Source: Streptomyces sp. R41 (GTDB lineage Bacteria; Actinomycetota; Actinomycetes; Streptomycetales; Streptomycetaceae). From it: a DNA stretch of 64,000 nucleotides. The stretch covers positions 6,555,001-6,619,000 of the forward strand of contig NZ_CP163443.1 in NCBI RefSeq assembly GCF_041053055.1. The letters run 5' to 3'. The position numbers and the translations under genes are program-made. A model generated the notes under the pieces. It was not told the DNA's origin, did not search any database, and saw only the letters and a program-made list of their open reading frames with translations. Below are positions 34,969 to 43,813 of the stretch, piece by piece; within the stretch, counting starts at the first letter, position 1, and every line of letters starts with the position of its first letter.

Positions 34969-37712
34969 ACCGCCGGGCAACGACGGGCGAGTCGAACCGC
35001 CCGGGGAACCGGGGGAGCGGGGGCGCCATGAACCGCGTACGACGTCTGCTGCTGCGGGTCGTCGCCGGAGCCGCCGTGGGCGCCCTCGCGGGCCTCGGTG
35101 TCGCCCAGGCCGCCGGGCCCGCGACCGCCGCGAGCGGCGCGGACGCAGCCTCCTCCGCCGTCACCGTCTCCGGGCGCGGCGAGTTCAAGGACATGAAGTT
35201 CACGGTCGGCCAGACCACCCACCTCACCAGCCAGGCGATCACGGTCTCCTGGTCCGACGGCACCCCGACCACCTTCGCGGGCACGCTGTTCAACACCGAC
35301 TTCGTGCAGATCATGCAGTGCTGGGGCGACGACGACGGCACCGTGCCGTCGAACCCGGGCCCCTCGCGCACCCAGTGTCAGTACGGCGCCTCCCCGACCA
35401 CCGACCGGGGCAGCTGGCCGGGCAACGACTACGACGACACCCGCAAGATCTTCTACAGCGCCGATCCCACCAACTACGGCCAGGACGACCGGTACGGGGC
35501 GGCCAACCCCAACGCCCCGGGCGAGGTGCCCTTCAAGTCCGTCGACGGCACAGTGATCACCTCCGGCACCCAGAACAACCCGTTGTTCAACCGCAACACC
35601 ACGAACGAGGTCGACTTCGCCCGCACCGGCGCCGACGGCTCCGGCAAGGAGTTCTTCGAGGTACAGACCGCCAACGAGGCCCCCCACCTGGGCTGCGGCA
35701 TCCCGGTCACGCAGAACGGCGCCACCGCGCCCCGCGCCTGCTGGCTGGTGATCGTCCCGCAGGGCCACCTGGACCTCGACGGCCGGCCCTACGCGGACCA
35801 CAGCCAGGTCAACGCGGGCTCCCCGGTCTCCTCCACCAACTGGAAGAACCGCATCGCGGTCAAGCTCGACTTCAACCCGGTCGGCACCAGCTGCGCCCTC
35901 GGCGCCGACGAGCGCGCCACCACCGGCAGCGAACTCGCCGCCGACGCCATGACCAGCTGGCAGGCGGCCCTGTGCCCGACCGGCACGGTGTACGGATACA
36001 CCGAGCTCGGCGAGCCCGACACCCGGGCCCGGCTCACCAACGACGGGGCCTCCGGGCTCGCCTTCACCACCCGGGCGCTCGGCGCCGACGCGGGCACGAC
36101 GGCGCCCTCCGACACGACGGTGTACGCGCCGGTCGCGCTCTCCGGAACCGTCATCGGCTTCACCGTCGAACGCAGACCCAAGGCGGGCGCCCCCGACTCG
36201 GTGCGCAAACTCGCCGGAACCAAGGTCGAGTCCATCGACCTCTCCCCGCGCCTGGCCGCCAAACTGCTCACGGAGTCGTACCGGAACTCGCCCTGGGGAG
36301 CCGTGCTCGGCGACCGGGCCGCCACCGGCTACGGCTGGGCGAAGAGCAACCCGGCGGGCCTGGCGAGCGACCCCGAATTCATCGCGCTCAACCCGGAGTT
36401 CGCCGATCTGTCGGTCTCCGAGACCCCGGCCACCGACACCGACCTGATCACCTCGCTCGGCCACAGCGACTCGGCCCGCGCGCTGTGGCAGTGGATCCTC
36501 GCCGACAAGGAGGCCCGCGGGTTCCTCGCCGGTGCCTCCGACGACTGGGGCATGCGCGTCAACCCGTACTACAGCACCAACGCGGACCTGAACCCGACCG
36601 GCGCCCCCTTCGACCCCGGCACCGCCGACGACTACCCCAAGAGCGACCCCTGGTGCACGATCCCGCCGGGCACCGACGCCACCGTCAAGCAGTGCATGAC
36701 CGACTTCCACCCCTACGTGGAGGACATGCACTCCGGGGCCCTGCACACCCGGCGCGCCGACACTCTGTGGAAGTCCAGCTGGGACGCGCTCGCCAACCCG
36801 CCCGCCTTCAAGAGCCCCGGTCCGCAGACGGTCGGTTCCCGGTTCGTGATCACGGTGACCGACGCGGCCTCCGCCGAGCGGTACGGCCTGCAGACCGCCC
36901 GGCTGCGCAACACCGCCGGAAAGTTCGTGGCACCGGGCACGGCGTCGCTGACCGCGGCCGCCGCGAGCGCCACCGGCTCCGGCGCCCCCGAGATCACCCA
37001 GGCCAAGGCCACCGCGGAGGGCGCCTACCCGCTCGCCCAGCTGGTCTACGCCGCCGTACGCCCGGCCAAGATCGGCAAGACGGCCCGCAAGGACTACGCC
37101 GCCCTGCTGCGGTACGCGGCCGGTGCCGGGCAGACCAGCGGCGCCGACCCGGGCCTCCTTCCGGCCGGCTACGCCCCGCTGTCCACGGCCCTGCGCACCA
37201 AGGCGACCGACGCCGCCGACGCCCTCGTCCACTACACGGCGCCCGCCCCCTCGTCCTCCGCCGGCGGCGGCTCGGACGGCGGATCGACCGGCGGCTCCGC
37301 GGGCGGCAGTGGCGGCAGCGACTCCCTCGGCTCCGGCGGCGGATCGGGCGGCAGTGTCTCCGGCGGCTCCGCCGGCGGCGCCACCGACGGCTCCACCGGC
37401 GGCGACAGTGGCACGACGCCGAGCGCCGACGCGAGCCCGACGCCGAGCGACAAGCCCTCCTACGACGGCGGCAAGGCCGTACAGACCACCGCGCTCGGCA
37501 CCACACCCGACGACCCGGCCAATTCCCTGCGGTACGCGGTCCCGGTCGGCGCCGCGCTCGGCGCCATGGCCGGCATCGGGGCACCCTTCGCGGGCGGCAG
37601 CAGACTGCGGCTGCCCCTGCGGATCCCGCTGCCCGGCGGCCGCGGTCTGACCATCCCCGCGCTCACCCTGCCGGAACGGCTGCGCAGGCTGCTGCCACCC
37701 GGCCGGGGCTGA
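34965..37712 (+). CDS. Very large divergent PstS-like surface protein
   Basis: 915 residues, coupled to the previous gene (ATGA). Sec signal RLLLRVVAGAAVGALAGLGVAQAA (about 27-52; a second ATG 35031 may be the real start). The body of about 700 residues contains many Cys and acidic segments, for example QIMQCWGDDDGTVPSN. In its second half are PstS-like landmarks: VYAPVALSGTVIGFTVER, then LSPRLAAKLLTES, and near its end YPLAQLVYAAVRP with a final LLPAGYAPLSTAL as in PstS. A Gly/Ser linker (about 765-835), a hydrophobic segment YAVPVGAALGAMAGIGAPF and a basic tail follow. No phosphate-ligand motifs are recognisable. Function unknown; position implies a co-receptor or surface partner. Confidence 0.65.
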   Translation: MNRRATTGESNRPGNRGSGGAMNRVRRLLLRVVAGAAVGALAGLGVAQAAGPATAASGADAASSAVTVSGRGEFKDMKFTVGQTTHLTSQAITVSWSDGTPTTFAGTLFNTDFVQIMQCWGDDDGTVPSNPGPSRTQCQYGASPTTDRGSWPGNDYDDTRKIFYSADPTNYGQDDRYGAANPNAPGEVPFKSVDGTVITSGTQNNPLFNRNTTNEVDFARTGADGSGKEFFEVQTANEAPHLGCGIPVTQNGATAPRACWLVIVPQGHLDLDGRPYADHSQVNAGSPVSSTNWKNRIAVKLDFNPVGTSCALGADERATTGSELAADAMTSWQAALCPTGTVYGYTELGEPDTRARLTNDGASGLAFTTRALGADAGTTAPSDTTVYAPVALSGTVIGFTVERRPKAGAPDSVRKLAGTKVESIDLSPRLAAKLLTESYRNSPWGAVLGDRAATGYGWAKSNPAGLASDPEFIALNPEFADLSVSETPATDTDLITSLGHSDSARALWQWILADKEARGFLAGASDDWGMRVNPYYSTNADLNPTGAPFDPGTADDYPKSDPWCTIPPGTDATVKQCMTDFHPYVEDMHSGALHTRRADTLWKSSWDALANPPAFKSPGPQTVGSRFVITVTDAASAERYGLQTARLRNTAGKFVAPGTASLTAAAASATGSGAPEITQAKATAEGAYPLAQLVYAAVRPAKIGKTARKDYAALLRYAAGAGQTSGADPGLLPAGYAPLSTALRTKATDAADALVHYTAPAPSSSAGGGSDGGSTGGSAGGSGGSDSLGSGGGSGGSVSGGSAGGATDGSTGGDSGTTPSADASPTPSDKPSYDGGKAVQTTALGTTPDDPANSLRYAVPVGAALGAMAGIGAPFAGGSRLRLPLRIPLPGGRGLTIPALTLPERLRRLLPPGRG

Positions 37713-37756
37713 GCCCCCGGAGCGCGCGCCCCGCCGGGCCGGCGCTCCCCACAGAC

Positions 37757-37793
37757 GGCCGTCCGCCCCGAAAGGCAGTCGGGGCGGACGGCC
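37757..37793 (+). terminator. 15-bp hairpin inside the Pst-like locus
   Basis: GGCCGTCCGCCCCGA (37757-37771) pairs perfectly with TCGGGGCGGACGGCC (37779-37793). It follows the 915-residue gene by 44 bases and may cap the transcript of the first four genes. Confidence 0.7.
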
Positions 37794-37809
37794 CGTACCA
37801 CCCTGCCAG

Positions 37810-37847
37810 ATCCACCCGACGTCACGTCATCCACCCGACATCACGTC
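37810..37847. repeat. 19-bp tandem duplication upstream of the third receptor gene
   Basis: ATCCACCCGACGTCACGTC (37810-37828) is followed immediately by ATCCACCCGACATCACGTC (37829-37847), one mismatch. It lies 22 bases before ATG 37870 and just after a terminator, where a promoter or operator is expected. It does not match the GTTCACC-type PHO box. Confidence 0.55.
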
Positions 37848-37869
37848 GCACACCCTCTGGAGACTCTCA

Positions 37870-39864
37870 ATGCGCAGAACGCGCTGCACCGCGGCGATGG
37901 TCGCCGCCGCCGTGGTGTCCGGCACGCTGGCTCTGGCGAGCCCGGCGTCCGCCGACCCCACCCCCGCCGGGACCTTCCGCAAGCTCGTCGGCGTGGGCTC
38001 GGACACCACTCAGGACGTCCTCAACGCCCTCGCCGGCGACACTGTCAACGGCAACAGCTACGCCGGCTCCGCCGTGAAGTCCGCGACCGGTGCGGGCGTC
38101 GCCTCCTACGACGCGATCGAGCCCGGCACCGGCTCCACCACCTCGAACATCCAGACCCGCACCGGCGGCCCGACCTTCCAGCGCCCCAACGGCTCCGGCA
38201 AGGGCCGCCTCGCCCTGAGCATGTCGCTGACCGGCGACAAGTTTCCCGACAGCTCCGGGGTGTCCATCAAGGACCAGGTCGACTTCGCCCGCTCCTCCAG
38301 CGGCCCGAGCACCTCCGGCACCGCCTTCACCTACATCCCCTTCGCGCGTGACGCGGTCGGCGTGGCGGTCCGCGGTTCGGCCCTGAACACCCTGACGGTC
38401 GACCAGCTGCACGACATCTACTCGGGCTCGCTGACCGTGGTGAACGGCCAGACCGTGCATCCGAAGATCCCGCAGAGCGGCTCCGGCACCCGCAAGTTCT
38501 TCCTCGGCGCGATCGGCCTCACCGACGCCACGCTCTCCCCGAACGTCCCGACCGTCCAGGAGAACCAGGCCAACGGCGCCCTCGACGAGGACGGCGCGCT
38601 CGTCCCGTTCTCCGTGGGCAGCTGGATCGCCCAGAACAACGGCATCTCCCCGGACTTCAGCACCACCGCGGCCGCCGGCGGCGCCCACCTGGCCGCCGTG
38701 CAGCTGCCCGGCGACACCGGCGCCACCACCCCGGTCGCCACCGTGAACGGCAAGCTCGCCCCCGTCGGCGCCTACTACGAGAACGCCACGTTCGGCCGCG
38801 ACGTCTACAACGTCGTCCCGACCCGGGCGATCGACCCGACCAGCATCTTCTTCGACAAGGACCTCTACGACGTCTTCGTCACCAGCGGCACCCACGAGGC
38901 GGCCCTCGCCTCCGACAGCTCCGAGGGCGTCATCGCCAAGTTCGGCTTCGTGAACGAGTCGTACAACGGCTCGGTCAACCCGGCCAAGCACGCCAAGCTC
39001 GGCGGCCTGGAGGAGTCGGGCGTCGACACCTCGACGCCCGCCGCGCCGGTCGTGAGCGGCACCCGCGGCGACGCGAGCGTCAACCTCAGCTGGACCGCCC
39101 CGGCCGCCACCGCCCTCCCGGTGACGGACTACCGCGTGACGCTGACCGGTTCGGACGGCGCCGTCGTGGCCACCAAGGACGTCTCGGCCACCACCAGGTC
39201 GTACCGGTTCAGCGGCCTGGCCCTCGGCACCTACACGGCCACGGTCTCCGCCGCCAACCTCAACGGCCAGGGCGCCGCCGCCTCCTGGACCGGCATCATC
39301 AAGTACACGACCACGACGAAGGCCACCACGGCGACGACCGCGTACGGCAGGACCCCGAAGGTCGCCGTCACGGTCGCCGACACGCACGGCGTCGTCCCGA
39401 CCGGCACGGTCACCGTCAAGGAGGGCACCACCACCCTCGGCACGGCCACCCTGGACAGCACTGGCAAGGCCAGCGTCAGCCTGTCCAGCCACCTCAAGGT
39501 CGCCACGCACGCCCTCACGGTGTCGTACGGGGGCAACAGCAAGCTCCTCACGTCCCACACGAGCGCCAGCCTGACGATCACCAAGGCGACGCCGACCGTC
39601 ACCGTCACCGCGCCGACCTCGATCAGCCACACCAGCCAGGCCAAGGTCACCATCAAGGTCTCCGCGACCGGCACCACGCCGACCGGCACGGTCCGCATCT
39701 ACGAGGGCTCCCACGTGATCGGCACCGGCACGCTCAGCGGCGGCAAGGTGACGATCACCCTGCCCAAGCTGAGCCGCGGCACCCACACCATGCACGCGTG
39801 GTACATGGGCTCCTCGACGGTGAACTCGAAGAACAGCGCGAACTTCACCATCAAGTCCACCTGA
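37870..39864 (+). CDS. PstS-like receptor with FN3 and Ig-like C-terminal domains
   Basis: 664 residues. Sec signal to about 29 (ASPASA-DP). A PstS-like domain (30-385) has VGVGSDTTQDVLNALAG, LDQLHDIYSG-type loops and KIPQSGSGTRKFFLG. A fibronectin III domain follows (about 390-475: PVVSGTRGDASVNLSWTAP, SYRFSGLALGTYTATVSA), then two bacterial Ig-like repeats (about 485-570 and 575-664). The PstS ligand Arg before SGSGT is Gln, and the SD box is replaced by FARSSSG, so phosphate binding is doubtful. There is no membrane anchor or sortase motif, so it is probably released or wall-associated. SD CTGGAGA upstream of ATG 37870. Confidence 0.75.
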   Translation: MRRTRCTAAMVAAAVVSGTLALASPASADPTPAGTFRKLVGVGSDTTQDVLNALAGDTVNGNSYAGSAVKSATGAGVASYDAIEPGTGSTTSNIQTRTGGPTFQRPNGSGKGRLALSMSLTGDKFPDSSGVSIKDQVDFARSSSGPSTSGTAFTYIPFARDAVGVAVRGSALNTLTVDQLHDIYSGSLTVVNGQTVHPKIPQSGSGTRKFFLGAIGLTDATLSPNVPTVQENQANGALDEDGALVPFSVGSWIAQNNGISPDFSTTAAAGGAHLAAVQLPGDTGATTPVATVNGKLAPVGAYYENATFGRDVYNVVPTRAIDPTSIFFDKDLYDVFVTSGTHEAALASDSSEGVIAKFGFVNESYNGSVNPAKHAKLGGLEESGVDTSTPAAPVVSGTRGDASVNLSWTAPAATALPVTDYRVTLTGSDGAVVATKDVSATTRSYRFSGLALGTYTATVSAANLNGQGAAASWTGIIKYTTTTKATTATTAYGRTPKVAVTVADTHGVVPTGTVTVKEGTTTLGTATLDSTGKASVSLSSHLKVATHALTVSYGGNSKLLTSHTSASLTITKATPTVTVTAPTSISHTSQAKVTIKVSATGTTPTGTVRIYEGSHVIGTGTLSGGKVTITLPKLSRGTHTMHAWYMGSSTVNSKNSANFTIKST

Positions 39865-39881
39865 GGTGTGACGAGTTGACC

Positions 39882-39915
39882 TCCTGCCGGGGCGGCCGCC
39901 ACCGCCCCGGCAGGA
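39882..39915 (+). terminator. 14-bp hairpin after the Ig-domain receptor gene
   Basis: TCCTGCCGGGGCGG (39882-39895) pairs perfectly with CCGCCCCGGCAGGA (39902-39915), followed by CCCCCCTTT. It lies 18 bases after the stop. Confidence 0.75.
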
Positions 39916-39955
39916 CCCCCCTTTCGGTATCCATGAGTGAAGGAGACGTGCCGTC

Positions 39956-40864
39956 GTGACGGTCGCCGTACAGGCCACGCTCGCAACCCCCGCGTCACGG
40001 CCGCGCGTTCCGGGCGTCACCGCCGTCCGGCATCTCGCCCGGGGCGGCCTGCTCACCCTGGCCGCCCTGCTGTTCGGCCTCACCGCACAGCTGCTGCTCC
40101 TCAGCGGCCTGCAGGAACGGGCCGCCCAGCACGCCGCGTTCGACGAACTGCGCGCCCAACTCGCCCTGGGCACCGCCCCGGTGGCTCAGACCGACCAGCA
40201 GGGCGATCTGCTCGCGCCCGGCACCCCGGTCGCGCTCATCGACATCCCCGCCGTCCATGTGCGCCAGGTCGTCCTGGAGGGCACCGATTCCGCCGTCCTC
40301 ACCGACGGCCCCGGCCACCGCCGGGACACCCCGCTGCCCGGCCAGGCCGGCACCAGCGTGCTGCTGGGCCGCGCCGCCGCGTACGGCGGTCCGTTCGGAC
40401 GCCTCGACGAGCTCGCCACGGGCGAGACGTTCACCGTGACCACCGGCCAGGGCAAGGCGAAGTACCAGGTCATCGGCGTACGACGGGCCGGTGACCCCGC
40501 GCCCGCCACGCCGGCCACCGGCAAGGGCCGGCTGGTCCTGGTCACGGCCACCGGGCCGAGCTTCATGCCCGGCGGTGTCCTGCGCGTCGACGCCGACCTG
40601 GTCTCCGCTCCCGCCCAGACCCCCGCCGCCGTCATCCGCTCCGGCACGCTCCCGGAGGCCGAGCAGCCGCTGGCGCGCCCCTCCGGTGTGCCGTGGCCGC
40701 TGGTCATGTGGCTCCAGGCGCTGGTGGCCGTCGCGGTCGCCGCGGCGTGGGCCTGGCACCGCTGGGGCCGCCACCAGACCTGGATCGTGTTCGCCCCCGT
40801 CGTTGCGGTCCTGGGCCTTCAGGTCGCCACCCGCACCACCGAACTCCTGCCCAACGTGATGTGA
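39956..40864 (+). CDS. Sortase-fold membrane protein lacking catalytic His and Cys
   Basis: 302 residues from GTG 39956 (AGGAGA 9 nt upstream). Membrane segment about 27-50, a sortase-like beta-barrel (about 85-215), then two C-terminal membrane segments (about 230-252 and 260-275). The barrel follows class-E/F-type sortases: VALIDIPAVHVRQVVLEG, GHRRDTPLPGQAGTSVLLG, GPFGRLDELATGETFTVTT, LVLVTATGPSF, VLRVDADLV. The catalytic His that normally follows the second Gly (AGH) is Arg139; the Cys of the (T)LxTC motif is Ala198; the third residue, Arg210, is kept. Transpeptidation is therefore not expected. It is embedded in the Pst-like locus, and no sorting signal is seen on the three receptors. Confidence 0.75.
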   Translation: MTVAVQATLATPASRPRVPGVTAVRHLARGGLLTLAALLFGLTAQLLLLSGLQERAAQHAAFDELRAQLALGTAPVAQTDQQGDLLAPGTPVALIDIPAVHVRQVVLEGTDSAVLTDGPGHRRDTPLPGQAGTSVLLGRAAAYGGPFGRLDELATGETFTVTTGQGKAKYQVIGVRRAGDPAPATPATGKGRLVLVTATGPSFMPGGVLRVDADLVSAPAQTPAAVIRSGTLPEAEQPLARPSGVPWPLVMWLQALVAVAVAAAWAWHRWGRHQTWIVFAPVVAVLGLQVATRTTELLPNVM

Positions 40865-41020
40865 CCCCCCGCCGCACCCCGTGCGCGTACACCGTGCCCG
40901 TACATAGGGCAGCGAACCGCTCGAAGCCCCGATCGAAGCCCCGCGCCCGCCCCGCCCCTGTCCCCGCCCCGCTCCAGCCCTGCCCCCGTTGAGACCCGAC
41001 CCCGCCATGAGGTGCCCGAC

Positions 41021-41947
41021 GTGACCGATGCGACCGCCGCGCGCGACAGCGCCGCGACCGAGACCGCCCCGACGACCGACACCGCCGCCGTCCGCACGGG
41101 GACCGCCCTGGCCGACACCGTCGTCCTGCCGCCCGTCGCGGCCGGTGCGCCCACCGCGGCCGGCCCGACCGCCCCCGCGACGCTGGAAGCGCGCGCCGTC
41201 TCGGCATGGTTCGGCAGCCACCAGGTGCTGGAGCGCGTCTCCCTCACCATGCCCGCCGGGCAGGTCACCGCCCTGATCGGCCCCTCCGGATGCGGCAAGT
41301 CGACGTTCCTGCGCACGCTCAACCGGATGCACGAGCTGATTCCCTCGGCGGCGATGGGCGGGGAGGTGCTCTTCGAGGGGGAGGACATCTACGCTCCCCA
41401 CCGCCGCCTGACCGACGCCCGGCGCCGGATCGGCATGGTCTTCCAGAAGCCCAACCCGTTCCCCGCCATGTCGATCTACGACAACGTCGTGGCGGGCCTG
41501 CGCCTGACCGGGAAGCGCGTGAGCCGCCGCGAGAAGGACGAGCTGGTCGAGGAGAGCCTGACCCGGGCCGGCCTGTGGAAGGAGGTGCGGGACCGGCTGC
41601 GACAGCCCGGCGGTGCGCTCTCCGGCGGCCAGCAGCAGCGTCTGTGCATCGCCCGCGCGCTCGCCGTACGCCCCCGGGTGCTGCTCATGGACGAGCCCTG
41701 CTCGGCACTCGACCCCACGTCCACCCGCCGGGTCGAGGAGACCATCCACGAACTCGCCGGTCAGGTGACCGTCGTGATCGTCACCCACAACATGCAGCAG
41801 GCGGCCCGTGTCTCCCAGCAGTGCGCGTTCTTCCTCGCCGAGCAGGGCACCCCGGGGGGCATCGTCGAGCACGGCCCCACGGACCACATCTTCGGCACCC
41901 CCGAGGACCAGCGCACGGCGGACTACGTGGCGGGCCGCTTCGGCTGA
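41021..41947 (+). CDS. PstB-like ABC transporter ATPase
   Basis: 308 residues from GTG 41021 (GAGG 8 nt upstream; in-frame GTG 41012 overlaps that SD). An Ala/Thr/Pro-rich N-terminal extension (about 1-48) precedes the ABC domain: [19 protein letters not shown] (Walker A), [19 protein letters not shown] (PstB-type Q loop), [15 protein letters not shown] (signature), [15 protein letters not shown] (Walker B), [12 protein letters not shown] (H loop). It energises the PstC/PstA channel. PhoU, which usually follows PstB, is missing here. Spacing of 156 nt from the pseudo-sortase gene leaves room for its own promoter. Confidence 0.9.
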   Translation: MTDATAARDSAATETAPTTDTAAVRTGTALADTVVLPPVAAGAPTAAGPTAPATLEARAVSAWFGSHQVLERVSLTMPAGQVTALIGPSGCGKSTFLRTLNRMHELIPSAAMGGEVLFEGEDIYAPHRRLTDARRRIGMVFQKPNPFPAMSIYDNVVAGLRLTGKRVSRREKDELVEESLTRAGLWKEVRDRLRQPGGALSGGQQQRLCIARALAVRPRVLLMDEPCSALDPTSTRRVEETIHELAGQVTVVIVTHNMQQAARVSQQCAFFLAEQGTPGGIVEHGPTDHIFGTPEDQRTADYVAGRFG

Positions 41948-42286
41948 GCCGCGGGCACGGTCCGTGTCGAAAGCGCCGCGCGGCGGTGACGCTTCCGGAA
42001 TCCGCGGAGTGAGATCTGTGGGACCGTGGTGTACGGGAATGGGCTCGGGCACGCCGGGCGTTTCGAGGTGGCAGTCCGCGGGTAACCCCGGCGGATTCGG
42101 ATCATGGGATGCCCGACCGGGCTGATTCAAGATCCAATCGTCCGGAAAGCCGGGCGAGTCTACCCATCCCCGCAGATACCTATGCGCCGTGCGGCCAGAT
42201 TTTCTTCCCCTAACGGGTTGAACTTTTGTTGATCGTGGGTCAGTTGGCCGCCCGATCGCCTTACCCTTCAGAGGGTGAACCAACTG
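41948..42286. other. Gene-free stretch between PstB-like and M20 hydrolase genes
   Basis: 339 bases with no credible ORF, RNA gene or long hairpin. The last ~100 bases are relatively A/T-rich (AACTTTTGTTGATCG near 42225), as expected of a promoter region for the hydrolase gene, but no -35/-10 pair can be assigned with confidence. Confidence 0.5.
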
Positions 42287-43507
42287 ATGTCCCGAGAGTC
42301 CGAGGCCGATCTCCCCGGGGAACCACAGCTCCCCGGCGCGCTGCCCGAGGCACTGCGCGCCGAACTCGTCGCGTTCCGCCGCGACCTGCACATGCACCCG
42401 GAGCTCGGCAACCAGGAGTTCCGCACCACGGCGGCGCTGAAGGCGCGCCTGGAGCAGGCGGGCCTGAAGCCGCGCGTCCTCGACACCGGGACCGGCCTCA
42501 TCTGTGACATCGGCGACTGGGACGGCGTACGGCCCATGCTCGCGCTGCGCGCCGACATCGACGCGCTGCCCATTCCGGACACGAAGACCGAGTGCGCGTA
42601 CCGGTCGACCGTGCCGGACCGCGCCCACGCCTGCGGTCACGACGTGCACACCACGGTCGTCCTCGGCGCCGGGCTCGTCCTCGCCGAGCTGCACCGCGAG
42701 GGGCGACTGCCCCGGCCGGTACGGCTGATCTTCCAGCCCGCGGAGGAGGTGCTGCCCGGCGGCGCCCCGGACGCGATCGAGTCGGGCGTTCTCGACGGCG
42801 TCGGCCAGATGATCGGCGTGCACTGCGACCCGAGGGTGGACGCGGGCCGCATCGGCCTGCGGCACGGCGCGATCACCTCCGCGTGCGACCGGCTCGAAGT
42901 CTCACTCGACGGCGCGGGCGGTCACACCGCGCGTCCCCACCTCACCACCGACCTCGTCACCGCCGCGGCCCGTGTCGTGACCGACGTACCGGCGCTCGTC
43001 GCCCGGCGCGTCGACGCCCGCAGCGGGCTCGCCGTGACCTGGGGACGGATCGAGTCCGGCCACGCCTGCAATGTCATCCCGCAGCACGCCGAACTCTCCG
43101 GGACCGTACGGTGCCTGGATCTCGACGCCTGGCGGGCCGCGCCCGACCTGGTGCACGCGGCCATCGACGAGATCGCGAACCTGTACCGCGCCAAGTCCGA
43201 GATCAACTACATCCGGGGCGTCCCGCCGGTCGTCAACGACCCGGCCGTCACGGAACTCCTCCGCGACGCCATGACCGCCCGGCGCGGAGCGCACTCCATC
43301 GAGGACACGGAACAGAGCCTCGGCGGCGAGGACTTCTCCTGGTACCTGGAGCACGTGCCCGGCGCGATGGCCCGCCTCGGCGTGCGGACGCCGGGCGACC
43401 GCACCACTCGTGACCTGCACCGGGGCGACTTCGACGCGGACGAGTCGGCCATCACGGTCGGGGTCGAGATGTTCACGGCGGCGGCACTGCTGGATACCGG
43501 GGCATGA
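42287..43507 (+). CDS. M20-family amidohydrolase / metallo-carboxypeptidase
   Basis: 406 residues from ATG 42287 (GAGGG 11 nt upstream; in-frame GTG 42275 overlaps the SD). Signatures of the M20D hippurate hydrolase/N-acyl-amino-acid amidohydrolase family: FRRDLHMHPELGNQEF, MLALRADIDALPI, HACGHDVHTTVVLGA (zinc His/Asp), LIFQPAEEVLPGGA (zinc/catalytic Glu pair), a dimerisation domain around GAGGHTARPHLTTD, and SLGGEDFSWYLE near the C terminus. It hydrolyses N-acyl amino acids or small peptides in the cytosol. A single gene with its own terminator. Confidence 0.88.
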   Translation: MSRESEADLPGEPQLPGALPEALRAELVAFRRDLHMHPELGNQEFRTTAALKARLEQAGLKPRVLDTGTGLICDIGDWDGVRPMLALRADIDALPIPDTKTECAYRSTVPDRAHACGHDVHTTVVLGAGLVLAELHREGRLPRPVRLIFQPAEEVLPGGAPDAIESGVLDGVGQMIGVHCDPRVDAGRIGLRHGAITSACDRLEVSLDGAGGHTARPHLTTDLVTAAARVVTDVPALVARRVDARSGLAVTWGRIESGHACNVIPQHAELSGTVRCLDLDAWRAAPDLVHAAIDEIANLYRAKSEINYIRGVPPVVNDPAVTELLRDAMTARRGAHSIEDTEQSLGGEDFSWYLEHVPGAMARLGVRTPGDRTTRDLHRGDFDADESAITVGVEMFTAAALLDTGA

Positions 43508-43512
43508 GGAAA

Positions 43513-43545
43513 GCGGGCGCGGCCGGCGACTCCGGTCGCGCCCGC
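43513..43545 (+). terminator. Hairpin terminator after the M20 hydrolase gene
   Basis: GCGGGCGCGGCCGG (43513-43526) pairs with CCGGTCGCGCCCGC (43532-43545) with one G-T pair and a 5-nt loop, 6 bases after the stop. The rest of 43546-43813 carries the control region of the first BMP lipoprotein gene. Confidence 0.7.
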
Positions 43546-43746
43546 CAACCCCGCGCAGTAGCGTGGCCGCAGCCATTCACAACCACTGGCATCGTCACGC
43601 AGACTGTCCCTTCCGGACGCGAAGCGTGACGGCCATGGTGGGCGTTGCATCCCCAGATGCTCCTTTCGGTCCCGTGGTTCACAAGGACGTAACCGGCCAT
43701 CGGCACGAATGGATAACAGCCACGCGGTACCCCGTTCCCTGGACGG

Positions 43747-43760
43747 TCTACGCGCGTTAA
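43747..43760 (+). promoter_or_regulatory. Nucleoside-regulon palindrome, site 1
   Basis: TCTACGCGCGTTAA, 54 bases upstream of the first BMP lipoprotein start. The same core recurs before the second lipoprotein, the ABC ATPase and adenosine deaminase genes (see 45091, 46416, 57230). Confidence 0.65.
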
Positions 43761-43813
43761 TGTGCGCCGAACTCAGCACCCACTGCGGGGCTTTGGAGAA
43801 TGGGGAGCTTCAG

